Shown: in pieces, positions 25,764 to 34,457 of the stretch
How the letters are laid out: the number at the start of each line of letters is the position of its first letter
How positions within the stretch are numbered: position 1 is the stretch's first letter
DNA from: Polyangiaceae bacterium
GTDB taxonomy: Bacteria > Myxococcota_A > Polyangia > Polyangiales > Polyangiaceae
Assembly: GCA_020633235.1 (NCBI GenBank)
Contig: JACKEA010000001.1
Span: 1,488,001 to 1,552,000 of the forward strand
Direction of reading: 5' to 3'
DNA length: 64,000 nt
Translations under genes and position numbers: made by a program
Notes under the pieces: model-generated
Told to the model about the DNA's origin: nothing
The model's database searches: none
Seen by the model: the letters and a program-made list of their open reading frames with translations, nothing else

Positions 25764-25793
25764 CACGGCCCGTGGCGAGGGTTACGGGCCGTG
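25764..25793 (+). terminator. Hairpin after the HEAT gene, possible terminator
   Basis: A perfect 10-bp stem (CACGGCCCGT / ACGGGCCGTG) with a 10-nt loop, 24 nt after the HEAT stop codon. It is followed by only a short T run (GTTTGT), so it is a weak candidate rho-independent terminator. Confidence 0.5.
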
Positions 25794-25852
25794 CCGCGTT
25801 TGTCCTGGGCGAGCGAGACGCGAGGTTCCGCGGCGGACCAACAAACCTGCGG

Positions 25853-25898
25853 CGACAACAAAACACGACGGCCCGGTGGCGAAGACGCCCCGGGCCGT
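25853..25898 (-). terminator. Intrinsic terminator of the two-gene barrel operon
   Basis: On the minus strand, 20 nt after the stop at 25919, a perfect 9-bp stem (ACGGCCCGG / CCGGGCCGT, loop 13 nt) is followed by GTGTTTTGTTGT. The hairpin and T-rich tail fit a rho-independent terminator. Its arms share the core ACGGCCCG with the plus-strand hairpin 100 bp away. Confidence 0.65.
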
Positions 25899-25918
25899 TC
25901 GAGGTTCCCTTCGGAAGA

Positions 25919-26809
25919 CTATTCGCTGACGCGGTAGTCCCGCGGGAAGTAGAAGTTGTAGCTGATGGTGAGCAGCTGGTTGAAGTGGAACTGACGGTCG
26001 TCCGCACTGATCTTGTCGTCCGGGAACTCGCCGTCCTTACCGCCACCCTTGGTGTCGATGCCGCCGGTGTTCCAGGCGAAGGGCAGGCCGCGCCACTCGA
26101 ACCCGATCGCGTTCCACTTGTTCACGTAGAAGGTGAACCCGAGACCGAAGGTGGGCGCTATCGCGACGCGACTCCCTCGGTCGAACGACTGATCCGTGGT
26201 GCAGCCCGAGTTCGGATCTCCCGCCTTGACCTCGCAGTCCTTGCGCTCGCTGACGCCAATGAATGCCGGGCCCGCGAAGAAGTACAGATCCGTGTCGACG
26301 TAGATGCTCTGGAACAGAGCGAGCTTGCCGCGGAACGGAACGCCGGTGAGCTGCGGCGCGACGATCCAGTCCATGCTGCCCAGCTGCTTGGTGAAGTCCG
26401 GGCCCATGTTGACTGCGGTGAGCCGTCCGTCCGTCGTCGTCCGATAGTTCGGATTCCTACGCCGATTCTCGTTCACCCCTTGGATCTTGTCGGACAGGCT
26501 GGTGGGGATCTTGACGGCGCCGTACGCGCCGTACGCGCCGATCGCGAGCCAATCCGTGATGTTGTAGTTCAGCCTCGCGCCGAACAGGATCTCGCGCTGA
26601 TACTCGTCGAGCAGAGTGAAGCTCGCGAGGGGCGCAATCTCGATGCGCTTCTCGCGGTAGAGGCGCAGCTTTCGCACTGCTGGCGCGCCCGCGAGGGGGC
26701 CCGTCAGCAAGATCTCCTGCGCCTCCGCGTTCTTTTCCGTCGCGGCAAGCAGCGCCAAGCCGGCGGCGAACGTGCAGAGCAGCCGCCGGGTGGTTGCCGT
26801 TCTCTTCAT
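25919..26809 (-). CDS. Outer-membrane beta-barrel protein (candidate GltB-type)
   Basis: 296 residues from ATG 26809, with GGGAG upstream. The signal peptide ends at AEAQ. A beta-barrel of myxobacterial 'OMP_myx' style follows, with aromatic strands such as IEIAPLASFTLLDEY, LAIGAYGAYGAVKI, TDLYFFAGPAFIGV, FGLGFTFYVNKWNAIGFEW and a final LLTISYNFYFPRDYRVSE. The upstream neighbour is a second barrel of the same style, 41 nt away. In Myxococcus two consecutive barrels (GltA, GltB) precede gltC. The glt cluster 8 kb away makes these candidates, but the match is by architecture and context only. Confidence 0.85.
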   Translation of the reverse strand: MKRTATTRRLLCTFAAGLALLAATEKNAEAQEILLTGPLAGAPAVRKLRLYREKRIEIAPLASFTLLDEYQREILFGARLNYNITDWLAIGAYGAYGAVKIPTSLSDKIQGVNENRRRNPNYRTTTDGRLTAVNMGPDFTKQLGSMDWIVAPQLTGVPFRGKLALFQSIYVDTDLYFFAGPAFIGVSERKDCEVKAGDPNSGCTTDQSFDRGSRVAIAPTFGLGFTFYVNKWNAIGFEWRGLPFAWNTGGIDTKGGGKDGEFPDDKISADDRQFHFNQLLTISYNFYFPRDYRVSE

Positions 26810-26850
26810 CGTGGTCGCTCCCATGACTACCTGACCTCGCCCCTGGCCCA

Positions 26851-27846
26851 TCACTTCGGCAACCTGTACTCGAAGGAGAACGGCAGGAAGATCGAGACGC
26901 CGAGCTGCGCCTGCACGTTGTTGGTGAGCTTGCTATCGCCGTACCACGTGCCCGAATCCTGCTGCTCCTGGAGGGTGACGCCCGTCTCCGTGTTCTCGAG
27001 CTTGTCGTTGAACACGTAGTCGCGGACCTCGAGAATCGCGGCGAACCAGCGATTGAAGAAGATTCGAAGGCCCAGGCCGGCGTTGAACGCGATCTTCGGC
27101 TCGAAATCGAAGTTCCGGTTGTCGGGGTCGATGACCGGAATGGGTCGGGTGCTGATGGCGCCAACACCGCCCACCACGTACGCGTCGTAGTGGAAGATGA
27201 AGTCGCCGAATCCGGCGAACTTGCCGTACGCGGGCACGTACGTGAAGTTCAACGCGGCGCCCCAGTCATACTCCGTCAGCGGTACGCCCACGCGCGCCGC
27301 GCGGCGCACCTGAGCGTTGAACTCGCTATCGACGTTGAATGGCCGGTAGTAGTTGAAGTTCGCACCAATCGCCAAGACGTTGGTGATGTAATAATTCAAC
27401 GCCAGACCAGGAGCGGGGTGACTCACGAACTGGTCGTTCAGGGTGACCGACCAGTATGGGTTCACCTCGAAGCGTCGGACGCGCAGAGCAAAGAGCTGCT
27501 GCACCGCGTAGATTTGCTCTTTCAGCGGTTTGGCAGCCTCCTTGTTCATGTCCAGCTTCGGGCAGGCGGCCGGATCGATCTGGCAGATGTCGCCCAGACC
27601 TTCTCCACCGGGGAGCTCTTCGGGCAGTTCACCGCCCGGGACCTCCTCGCCACCTTCACCTTCGCCTGCGGCGCCTTCAGCGCCTTCGCCTGCCGCGGCA
27701 GCGTCACCGCCTTCGCCAGCAGCTCCCTCTCCTTCGGCGCCTTCCGCGGGGGCCTCCTTGTCAGCTGCCTTCTTCTGGCCCCAGGCGTTAACCGGGAGCA
27801 CACAGAGCGCAGCCGCAACGAAGAGCCCGATGCGCGTGTTCTTCAT
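26851..27846 (-). CDS. Outer-membrane beta-barrel protein with acidic Gly/Glu linker (candidate GltA-type)
   Basis: 331 residues. The signal peptide (MKNTRIGLFVAAALCVLPVNAWG) is followed by a Gly/Glu/Ala-rich acidic linker (about 30-85), then DICQIDPAACPKLD and a barrel. Barrel strands include RRFEVNPYWSVTLNDQFV, GLALNYYITNVLAIGANFNYY and LGLRIFFNRWFAAILEVRDYVF, ending in SIFLPFSFEYRLPK. The ending is typical of outer-membrane insertion signals. ATG 27846 has GAGAGG upstream. It is the first gene of a two-barrel operon under the promoter at 27958-27987. Assignment as GltA is inferred. Confidence 0.87.
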   Translation of the reverse strand: MKNTRIGLFVAAALCVLPVNAWGQKKAADKEAPAEGAEGEGAAGEGGDAAAAGEGAEGAAGEGEGGEEVPGGELPEELPGGEGLGDICQIDPAACPKLDMNKEAAKPLKEQIYAVQQLFALRVRRFEVNPYWSVTLNDQFVSHPAPGLALNYYITNVLAIGANFNYYRPFNVDSEFNAQVRRAARVGVPLTEYDWGAALNFTYVPAYGKFAGFGDFIFHYDAYVVGGVGAISTRPIPVIDPDNRNFDFEPKIAFNAGLGLRIFFNRWFAAILEVRDYVFNDKLENTETGVTLQEQQDSGTWYGDSKLTNNVQAQLGVSIFLPFSFEYRLPK

Positions 27847-27957
27847 CGATGCCTCTCGACGTTTCCTCTACAACGACCGCTACAACGAAACCGCTACTAC
27901 GAGAACTGCAACTGCCTGAAACTATTAGCGAAATCCGTTAAGCGCGAGTGCCGGGCG

Positions 27958-27987
27958 ACTATATCACGCGCACTTTTTTACGATCAA
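27958..27987 (-). promoter_or_regulatory. Sigma70-type promoter of the two-barrel operon
   Basis: On the minus strand TTGATC (27987-27982), an 18-nt spacer containing an A6 run, then TATAGT (27963-27958). Transcription would start about 105 nt upstream of the first barrel gene. The surrounding 28,022-27,847 segment is clearly A/T-richer than its neighbours. Confidence 0.6.
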
Positions 27988-28022
27988 CAACCAAAATGCG
28001 GCCTTTCGCTGGGACCGCTCAA

Positions 28023-29261
28023 TCAAGCAGCACTCGCCTCGCTCTCCTTGCCCAATAGTGCCTCTACGAACTCGCTCGGCGAAAAGTCGTGCAAGTCGTC
28101 GGGGCGTTCGCCCAGTCCAATGAAACGCACGGGTAACTCGAGGGTGTCGCTGATGCCGAGCACCACTCCTCCCTTTGCCGTCCCATCGAGCTTGGTGAGC
28201 ACCAAGCCGGTGAGGGGCAGCGCCTCCTTGAATTCCTTTGCCTGTGCCAGCGCATTCTGACCGTTGGTGGCGTCAATCACGAGCAGGATCTCGTGCGGCG
28301 CGCCGTCCATGGCCTTGTTCGCGGTCTTGGCAATCTTGGTCATCTCCGTCATCAGGTTCGTCTTCGTGTGAAGACGCCCGGCGGTATCAGCGAGCACTAC
28401 GTCGGCGCCGACTTCTTCCGCCTTCTTGATGGCGTCGAACACCACGCTCCCCGGATCGGCGCCGTCCTTTCCTCGAACCACTTCGCATCCGACACGCTCA
28501 CCCCAAACGATGAGCTGTTGGACGGCAGCGGCGCGGAATGTGTCGCCGGCTGCGAGGACGCACTTGTGACCTTGAGCTTCGAGCTTGGTGGCGAGCTTGC
28601 CGATCGTCGTCGTCTTGCCCGCGCCGTTCACTCCTACCATCAGCACCACGGTAGGCTTCGCCGTCAGCGGAAAAGCACCCGCTTTGCCGTCCACATCGAG
28701 GATCTCTCGGGCCTCCGCCCGAAGCGCCTCCCACACCTTGGAGGAGTCCACTCGATCGCCCTGGGCCAGGGACTCGCGCAGCCGAGCGAGAATGGTCTCC
28801 GTCGTCTGCACGCCCACGTCGGAGGACAGCAGCACCTCCTCTATGTCCTCGGCGATCTCCGCGCTGATCTCTTTGTTGCCGGTGAACAGCGCCCGCAGCT
28901 TGCCAAAGAAGCCTTCGTCGCCCCGCGACTTCGCGAGGCCGCGACGCAGGCTCTGCACGTCGCGCGTGTGGGTCAGGGAAGGGCGCGCCGGTTCTTCCGG
29001 CTCCTCTTCTTCGACCGGGATTTCTTCTTCCTCGGTGGCGGCCGCGGGTGCTTCCGACGGCTGCGTCTTCTTCTCTTCGGGCTTCGCCGCTTCGCGCTTG
29101 GGCTCCGCCTTGGTTTCCTTCTTCTGAGGCTCCTTGCGCGCGAGCTCCTTCTGACGAGGCGCTTCGATCTGCTGGGGCTCTGCCCCGCCCTTGCGCAAGA
29201 ACAAGAAGTAGATCGCAGCCAAAGCTGCAATCCCAAGCACTACGTAGATGACGAGATCCAT
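28023..29261 (-). CDS. ftsY: Signal recognition particle receptor FtsY
   Basis: 412 residues. The N-terminal membrane helix (LVIYVVLGIAALAAIYFLFL) is followed by a long Lys/Glu/Pro acidic linker (about 30-95). Then come the N domain (about 110-200) and the G domain, with GVNGAGKTTTIGKLA (G1), AAGDTFRAAA, DTAGRLH (G3), VIDATNGQNA, LTKLDGTAKGG (G4) and the C-terminal FIGLGERPDDLHDF. It docks SRP-ribosome complexes at the inner membrane and stimulates reciprocal GTP hydrolysis with Ffh. The N-terminal helix is found in myxobacterial and several other FtsY proteins, while E. coli FtsY lacks a true helix. Confidence 0.97.
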   Translation of the reverse strand: MDLVIYVVLGIAALAAIYFLFLRKGGAEPQQIEAPRQKELARKEPQKKETKAEPKREAAKPEEKKTQPSEAPAAATEEEEIPVEEEEPEEPARPSLTHTRDVQSLRRGLAKSRGDEGFFGKLRALFTGNKEISAEIAEDIEEVLLSSDVGVQTTETILARLRESLAQGDRVDSSKVWEALRAEAREILDVDGKAGAFPLTAKPTVVLMVGVNGAGKTTTIGKLATKLEAQGHKCVLAAGDTFRAAAVQQLIVWGERVGCEVVRGKDGADPGSVVFDAIKKAEEVGADVVLADTAGRLHTKTNLMTEMTKIAKTANKAMDGAPHEILLVIDATNGQNALAQAKEFKEALPLTGLVLTKLDGTAKGGVVLGISDTLELPVRFIGLGERPDDLHDFSPSEFVEALLGKESEASAA

Positions 29262-29308
29262 GTGGAGCCGCGCTGTCGGCGGACTATAGGAAGCGGGCCT
29301 TTGTCACG

Positions 29309-31090
29309 TCAACGTCTGCGTGCAGGGTCATGGCGATCAGGCTCGATGTTCTTGACGCGAGGCGGCTCCTGTTGGTCGACTTCACGCTCCCTTTGCTCGT
29401 CGAGTGGCTCCGGACCATAGGCCGCAGCTTCCACGCCCTTGGCCCAGCCCTGCACCTCCGCCGCATGGCGCCGTCCTGCCACCCGTCTTACGTGTCCTGG
29501 GGTTGGTTCGTCGCGCCCACTCCAGGGCGGACCCATTTCCTTCGCCCAGTCTACGAGACGAGCCAGAAGCGCCCGGCGCCTGGAAATCAAGGCGATCCCC
29601 ATCTCGCCAGCTGGGGGCAAAGGACGCACCAAGGTTGCGTGCCAGCGCGCCCAAACCTCCAGCTGGGCACCTTCCACGGAGTCCACATGGCCAAGCTCGA
29701 ATCGTCCCGTGCGATCCGTCGTCACCGAGGCGGCAATTCCATCTCCGCCAAAAGATGGTACCCGGATCGTAATTCGGGCTTCGGGGATGGGGTTGCCATC
29801 GTGTGCGTCCGCCACGCGGCCTCGCCAGCCCGAGCGAGCAGGTCCGGCGGCGATGACCTCCAGCGAAGGACGGCCGGACGGGGGGGGCGCCTCGCTCCCC
29901 ATTCGTGCTTGTCTCCGCCCGGGCCGCAGCCAGCCTCGGATCACCCACGCCGTCACCACCATGACGGCGATGACCCACGGCAGCGCACGCCACGGGCTCG
30001 GTGGGGTGACGGGTACGGCGACGGCGAGCGGCTCGCCCGGCAGATACCACGGCGCGTCCGGGAGATAGCGAACCCCGACACTCACCTCGCTTCTTCGTGG
30101 CGCTTCGATCAATCCGGTCCAACGCGCGGCGCCTTCCGTCACTGGCGCAGTGCCCAGCGAGCTTTCTCCCGCGACGATCTCGATGGCCCCGCCCGGCACG
30201 GCGCCCAGAGTAGAGCCCGCCGCAACGTTCAGCGTCGCGCCGTCCGAGTCCGCCGTCACGGGTCCAGCGAGTGAAAGCACGACCCGCACCGTGCGCTGAA
30301 TCGACGCTCGCGCCTCCGCCGGCTGCAGCGCGTGGGTTCCGGTGAACTGAACGCTCAAGGTCGCCGGCCCTGGGGCGCCGAGGTCCGTCGCTTTCACCCG
30401 CAGCTCTGCTCGCTCTCCAGGGGTGATGGTGCTCCGAGTCAGCACGTGGCTCGAGCCGCCTCGTTCCACCATCGTCAGCTGCAGCTGGATTGGGGTGACC
30501 TCGTCGCTCGAGTCCAACGGCGGCTCTACGCGTGTCTCCACGCATACGGACTGCTCCGCACGATCCAAGGACAGGACTCTCGGCTCGGGAGAGAAGCGCA
30601 GGCTGAGACTCCGGCGGGAGCCATCGATGTCCAGCTCGACTTCGCTCCGGCCGTACAGCGGGTCACCTTCGAAATGGACTTGGAGCTTCCCCGTCAGACC
30701 GGGCTCGGGCAGCAAGAAACAGAAGCTGCCGGCTCCGTCGGTGTCCACCACGACTTCGTCGGCGGAGGCGTGGAGTTGGCGCCGCTCGGTGGTTTGGCAG
30801 GCCTGGGGTGGGGGAAGCGAGCGCGCCCCGGCCGCCGCCCGAAGCGTCGCGCGGACATGGGCCTGCCCGATGGGGCGACCGGAGTCGTCCTTCAGCACGC
30901 CGCGGACTTCGGTGCCGGTGGTGCGCGGGATCACACGTGCCGACAGGGAAGATTCCCCGCGCACTCGCAGCTTGGGAGCCGCTCGAGCCGAATTCGGCCC
31001 GAGCAGCAGGCCGAGGCTCAGCAGTCCGAGACCACCCCATCGCACGGCGGAGCCAAATGTGGGTGCGGTGCGGGGCACGACGGGGAGCAT
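29309..31090 (-). CDS. Secreted/membrane beta-sandwich protein with carboxypeptidase-regulatory-like domains
   Basis: 593 residues. The signal peptide ends near NSARAAPKL. Ig-like or carboxypeptidase-regulatory-like beta-sandwich segments follow (GVLKDDSGRPIGQAHVRATL at about 64-83; WRGRVADAHDGNPIPEARITI at about 423-443). One membrane helix lies near 373-392 (ALPWVIAVMVVTAWVIRGWL) between the halves. The C-terminal tail is rich in Arg, Glu and Pro. I do not recognise a named family; a bacterial alpha-2-macroglobulin or adhesin relative is possible. It lies 47 nt upstream of ftsY on the same strand. Confidence 0.8.
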   Translation of the reverse strand: MLPVVPRTAPTFGSAVRWGGLGLLSLGLLLGPNSARAAPKLRVRGESSLSARVIPRTTGTEVRGVLKDDSGRPIGQAHVRATLRAAAGARSLPPPQACQTTERRQLHASADEVVVDTDGAGSFCFLLPEPGLTGKLQVHFEGDPLYGRSEVELDIDGSRRSLSLRFSPEPRVLSLDRAEQSVCVETRVEPPLDSSDEVTPIQLQLTMVERGGSSHVLTRSTITPGERAELRVKATDLGAPGPATLSVQFTGTHALQPAEARASIQRTVRVVLSLAGPVTADSDGATLNVAAGSTLGAVPGGAIEIVAGESSLGTAPVTEGAARWTGLIEAPRRSEVSVGVRYLPDAPWYLPGEPLAVAVPVTPPSPWRALPWVIAVMVVTAWVIRGWLRPGRRQARMGSEAPPPSGRPSLEVIAAGPARSGWRGRVADAHDGNPIPEARITIRVPSFGGDGIAASVTTDRTGRFELGHVDSVEGAQLEVWARWHATLVRPLPPAGEMGIALISRRRALLARLVDWAKEMGPPWSGRDEPTPGHVRRVAGRRHAAEVQGWAKGVEAAAYGPEPLDEQREREVDQQEPPRVKNIEPDRHDPARRR

Positions 31091-31224
31091 AGCGCCGGGG
31101 GTTGCCCAGCATGGCCAATTTCATCTGGGGCTGAAGCAATCCCATCGATCTGCCGTCACACATAATCGAGGCGCGCTGCGCGCCGAGCACGGATGAGCGA
31201 AAGGTCGTGATAGTGTCGAGTCGG

Positions 31225-32037
31225 ATGTCTCGCCGCTGGGTCAGCGTGTGGGCTGCGGTCCTCGCCGCCGTCGTGCTCTTCTCGACCAATGCGTTCGCGG
31301 AGGACAAGATCAGTGCCCTCATCAAACGGCTGCGCTCGAGCGACGACTTCCGCGTGCGAACGCAAGCAGCGCTCGCCTTGGGTGCGTCCAAGAGCAAGCG
31401 CGCGATCAACCCGCTGTGCTCGGCTTTGGAGGACTCCAGCACCACGGTGAGAGCGGCGTCGGCGGCGGCGCTCGGCAAGCTGCGGCTCGGTGGCAAGACC
31501 TGCCTGGAGAAGCGCTTATCGGACGAAACCTCCAGCTCGGTGAAGAGCACCATCAAGAAAGCGCTCGCGCGTTTGGAGGGTGGCGGAAGCGAGGGCCCTG
31601 CCATCAGCGGCAGCACCGACGTCTACATCGCGATTGCGAAGACGTCGGACAAGACGGGGCGATCCGCGGGAGAGGTGGACAAGCTGGTCCGCACGGCGAT
31701 GTCCAAGGCGGCCGCTTCCATGTCGGGCTACGCGGTGGCCCCCAAGAGCGAGACGACGAGCGAAGCCAAGAAGCTCCTGAAGAAGTACAGCCGAGCGAAG
31801 GCGTTCTACCTGTCGCCGAAAGTGCAGAAGCCCGAATACGGTGGTGGCAACCTCACCATTCGCTTCGAGGTGGCGATCTTCACCTACCCCGGTAAGGCCC
31901 TCAAAGGCTCCGTTCCGGTCAAGCTCACCCAGCAGGACGTGGCCTCGAAAGACACGTCGGCGGAAAACGACCTGATCGTGATGGCAGCGGAACGCGCGAT
32001 GGAGAAGTTCTCCAAGAACGTGGAGCGCATCCAATGA
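31225..32037 (+). CDS. Secreted HEAT-repeat protein
   Basis: 270 residues from MSRRWVSVWAAVLAAVVLFSTNAFA, a clear signal peptide. About two HEAT repeats (DDFRVRTQAALALGASKSKRAINPLCSAL; STTVRAASAAALGKLRLGG) occupy about 30-105. The C-terminal half is a separate alpha/beta domain (DVYIAIAKTSDKTG ... LTIRFEVAIFTYPGKALKG). It is probably periplasmic. A GTG at 31207 would add six residues. Function unknown. Confidence 0.83.
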   Translation: MSRRWVSVWAAVLAAVVLFSTNAFAEDKISALIKRLRSSDDFRVRTQAALALGASKSKRAINPLCSALEDSSTTVRAASAAALGKLRLGGKTCLEKRLSDETSSSVKSTIKKALARLEGGGSEGPAISGSTDVYIAIAKTSDKTGRSAGEVDKLVRTAMSKAAASMSGYAVAPKSETTSEAKKLLKKYSRAKAFYLSPKVQKPEYGGGNLTIRFEVAIFTYPGKALKGSVPVKLTQQDVASKDTSAENDLIVMAAERAMEKFSKNVERIQ

Positions 32038-32148
32038 ATCGGGCCTTTTCGGCCCCGATCTTGCTCCGCCCGCCTGCCCCGCCGTACGCTAGGCTCGAGA
32101 CACTCATGGACTTCAGGCAGGGCGGAAAGGCCGCGTAGGAGTTATCCC

Positions 32149-32934
32149 ATGGCAGAAGCGAGCGCGGCGCCGGCAGCGGCGGGCGGGCGTCACCAGAGAC
32201 GCCTGCGCAACTACCTTCTCGATCAGCGCTTCCAGCTCAAATACACGGGCTATCTCGTCGCCATCGCCGTGGTGCTGAGCGCGGCCCTGGGCTTGGTGCT
32301 GTGGCGTACCAGTCGCGCCGTCATTGCTCAGAGTCACGAGGCAGTGAACCAGGGGGAACAGGTGGTGTCCCTCGGTCGCGAGGTCGTGTCGGAGAGCCAG
32401 AAGGTGAGCGCCGTGGTCCAGATGAACATCGTCAAGGACCCGGTCTACAGCGACAACCCTGCACTTCTGGACGCGTTCAAGAGTGACGCATCCAAGCAAG
32501 ACGAGCGACTGAAGAAGCAGCAAAAGGCCCTCGAAGAGCAGGCCTCGTTGCTCAAGCAGCAGTCCGTGGATCTGACAGCCCGTCAGCACACCATGTTCGT
32601 CACGCTTTTCTCGGTGCTGGGCCTGTTGGTGGTGGGGATCGGTTTCGCCGGCATCATCGTGACTCATCGGGTCGCGGGACCGATCTTCAAGATGAAGCGC
32701 CAGATCCGAGAGCTCGGCGAGGGGAAGTTGAAGATCCCTGGCAAGCTCCGGAAGGGTGACGAGCTCGTCGACTTCTTCGAGGCTTTCGATCTGACGGTGC
32801 GCAGCCTGCGTCAACGACAAGAGCACGAGATTGCGCTCCTCGACGCTGCGATGGAGAAGCTCGAAGAAGGATCCGCAGGGCTCGAGAGCCTGAAGGAGCT
32901 CCGCGCCGAGATGCAGGACGCGCTCGACGCTTGA
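32149..32934 (+). CDS. HAMP-domain membrane protein without output domain
   Basis: 261 residues. Membrane helix 1 is at about 33-53 and helix 2 at about 144-168. The periplasmic part between them is helical and Gln/Lys-rich (coiled coil, KKQQKALEEQASLLKQQ). A HAMP domain (about 170-222; VAGPIFKMKRQIRELGEGKL) is followed by a coiled-coil tail of 40 residues. No kinase, methyl-accepting or cyclase domain follows. It may transmit a signal to a separate partner. The stop is 1 nt from the convergent yraN stop. Confidence 0.87.
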   Translation: MAEASAAPAAAGGRHQRRLRNYLLDQRFQLKYTGYLVAIAVVLSAALGLVLWRTSRAVIAQSHEAVNQGEQVVSLGREVVSESQKVSAVVQMNIVKDPVYSDNPALLDAFKSDASKQDERLKKQQKALEEQASLLKQQSVDLTARQHTMFVTLFSVLGLLVVGIGFAGIIVTHRVAGPIFKMKRQIRELGEGKLKIPGKLRKGDELVDFFEAFDLTVRSLRQRQEHEIALLDAAMEKLEEGSAGLESLKELRAEMQDALDA

Positions 32935-32935
32935 T

Positions 32936-33508
32936 TCAAAAGGCCGCCGGGACGTACTCGACTTCCGCGCGCCCATTTACGAAACGCACGCTGGCAGCGT
33001 CGAATCTCAAGCGGAGCGCGCTGGCGTCGTTCTTGTAGCGTCGCTGCCACAAGCGCTCGCCGGCTCGCCGAATCAGCTTGCGTTTGCGGTAGCCGATGCT
33101 GCCGAGACCGCTCGTCCAGGCGCCGTCGCCGCGCGTACGCACCTCGACCACCATGATGGTGGGGCCGTCGCGGGCGACGATGTCGATCTCGAGACGCCCA
33201 ATGCGAAGATTGGTCGCTACGATCCAATAGCCACGACCACGGAGAAAGGCGACGACCGCCTCTTCCGCGCTGCGGGCGACTGCCGCGCGTTCGGCGCTAC
33301 GGGTTGACGCCGTTGTTTCCGCAGTAGCTCGGGGAGCCTTCCGCGGAGCCCGCGATGCACTGGTCCCCGCCGGTGGTGGTGGGGTCGTACTTGGTGTTGT
33401 CGCGGATGCAGTAATAGCCGGCGAGCTGGGAGCTGCCGAGGCCGAGGTCGTCGAGCAGCTTTTCGCAGGAGAACCCACTGGGGCAGTCGCAGTAGCGCGC
33501 GCCGTCAT
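32936..33508 (-). CDS. yraN: YraN/UPF0102-family protein, start uncertain
   Basis: The conserved part (the last 115 codons or so) carries the UPF0102 restriction-endonuclease-like core: LRIGRLEIDIVARDG, VVEVRTRGDG, GLGSIGYRKRKLIRRAGERL. Family members are usually about 120 residues. No ATG, GTG or TTG lies just before this core. The nearest in-frame starts are GTG 33478 and ATG 33508, both inside the upstream Cys-rich lipoprotein gene in another frame. They would add about 70 Ser/Thr/Ala/Pro residues that look like a frame shadow. Either the start is non-standard, the genes overlap by about 200 nt, or the start was lost. Confidence 0.7.
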   Translation of the reverse strand: MTARATATAPVGSPAKSCSTTSASAAPSSPAITASATTPSTTPPPPAGTSASRAPRKAPRATAETTASTRSAERAAVARSAEEAVVAFLRGRGYWIVATNLRIGRLEIDIVARDGPTIMVVEVRTRGDGAWTSGLGSIGYRKRKLIRRAGERLWQRRYKNDASALRLRFDAASVRFVNGRAEVEYVPAAF

Positions 33509-33953
33509 CGGTGTTGCCTTGGGCGTTCTTGCAGCGACAGGAGCAATAGACTGCCTTGTCGGTCTGCCGCTTCGCCAGTTGCGGCTTCACCTCGGTGTCG
33601 ATCGTGTCACTCGGATCGGCACCGGTGGTGCCAGGAATCCGACAGCGCTTCCCATCCACGCCGGCAAGCTCGTCACCAGTGTCGGCCTTACCGTCGGCGC
33701 CCAGAGCATCTGTCCCGGTTTGACCGTACGGACAACTGACGCGCCCCTGAAAGTGGTTCACCAGACACACGCGCGTCTCGCACTGGAACGAGCGGCTCTC
33801 CACGTTGACCTCGTCAACGGCGTAACCGGGGAACGTTTGCTGGTACTCGTCCTCGGGGATGCAGGGGTCGCCCACGCCAGTGGACTGGCAACCGCCAGCC
33901 ACGAGCCCGAGAAAAGCGAGGATGGACAGAGTGCTCGGAATCCTACGAGTCAT
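33297..33953 (-). CDS. Cys-rich lipoprotein
   Basis: 218 residues. The signal sequence has lipobox LVAGGC. The mature protein has many cysteines in short motifs (GDPCIPEDEY, FQCETRVCLVNH, VYCSCRCKNAQG, RYCDCPSGFSCEKL, YYCIRDNTKY), probably disulfide-linked on the cell surface. This pattern recurs in lipoproteins of Polyangia. Position next to the glt cluster could suggest an outer-membrane motility lipoprotein, but nothing in the sequence shows it. Its 3' part overlaps the uncertain 5' part of yraN. Confidence 0.82.
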   Translation of the reverse strand: MTRRIPSTLSILAFLGLVAGGCQSTGVGDPCIPEDEYQQTFPGYAVDEVNVESRSFQCETRVCLVNHFQGRVSCPYGQTGTDALGADGKADTGDELAGVDGKRCRIPGTTGADPSDTIDTEVKPQLAKRQTDKAVYCSCRCKNAQGNTDDGARYCDCPSGFSCEKLLDDLGLGSSQLAGYYCIRDNTKYDPTTTGGDQCIAGSAEGSPSYCGNNGVNP

Positions 33954-34457
33954 CGCTTGCTGTCACCTGAAGTGGAGGACGTGCTGCCGACCAGGCGCAA
34001 ACGTAGTCGAGCGAAACGAGATGCGTCAACGCTAGAATTTGACCCAGGGATCATGCGGGGTTGGGTGTCCGAAACAGGGCGCGTCGTGGCGACGGTGGCA
34101 CGGCGAAAAAGAACTCCGACGTCACGTTGCGCGCGCGATGGCTCCCTTCGCACGCTCGAATCTGGTAAGCGTTGCATCGCGCCTCTGTTTAGAGGTGCAT
34201 CGCGGTGTTCAGAGACCCATCCGGTGGCATTCGAAAATTCACAGCAGCGCGGAACCGCGCGAGAGCTCTACGCAAGTTGGCGTCGGTGCCGCTTGACAAC
34301 GCTCGTTGCGGATATCTAACATCGCCTCGGCCGCGGTGGTATCTATCGATTCTCATTGAAGTTTTTTCGGGACTGTCGGAGCTGAGTGGGAGAGCCGGAG
34401 CGGTCGCCGCGTCGTCCCGGTCTGCGCCTGAACTCTAATTTTTGAAGAAGAGGATCC
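33954..34457. other. Intergenic region upstream of the glt cluster
   Basis: 504 nt between the divergent Cys-rich lipoprotein gene and gltC. It holds the promoter described at 34293-34322 and a 5' leader of about 130 nt. The stretch from about 34320 to 34457 is less GC-rich than the surrounding genes. No convincing small gene was found. Confidence 0.6.
34293..34322 (+). promoter_or_regulatory. Sigma70-type promoter of gltC-gltD-gltE
   Basis: A perfect -35 (TTGACA, 34293-34298), an 18-nt spacer and TAACAT (34317-34322). Transcription would begin near 34329, leaving a leader of about 130 nt before the gltC ATG at 34458, which has AGAGGA upstream. Confidence 0.65.
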
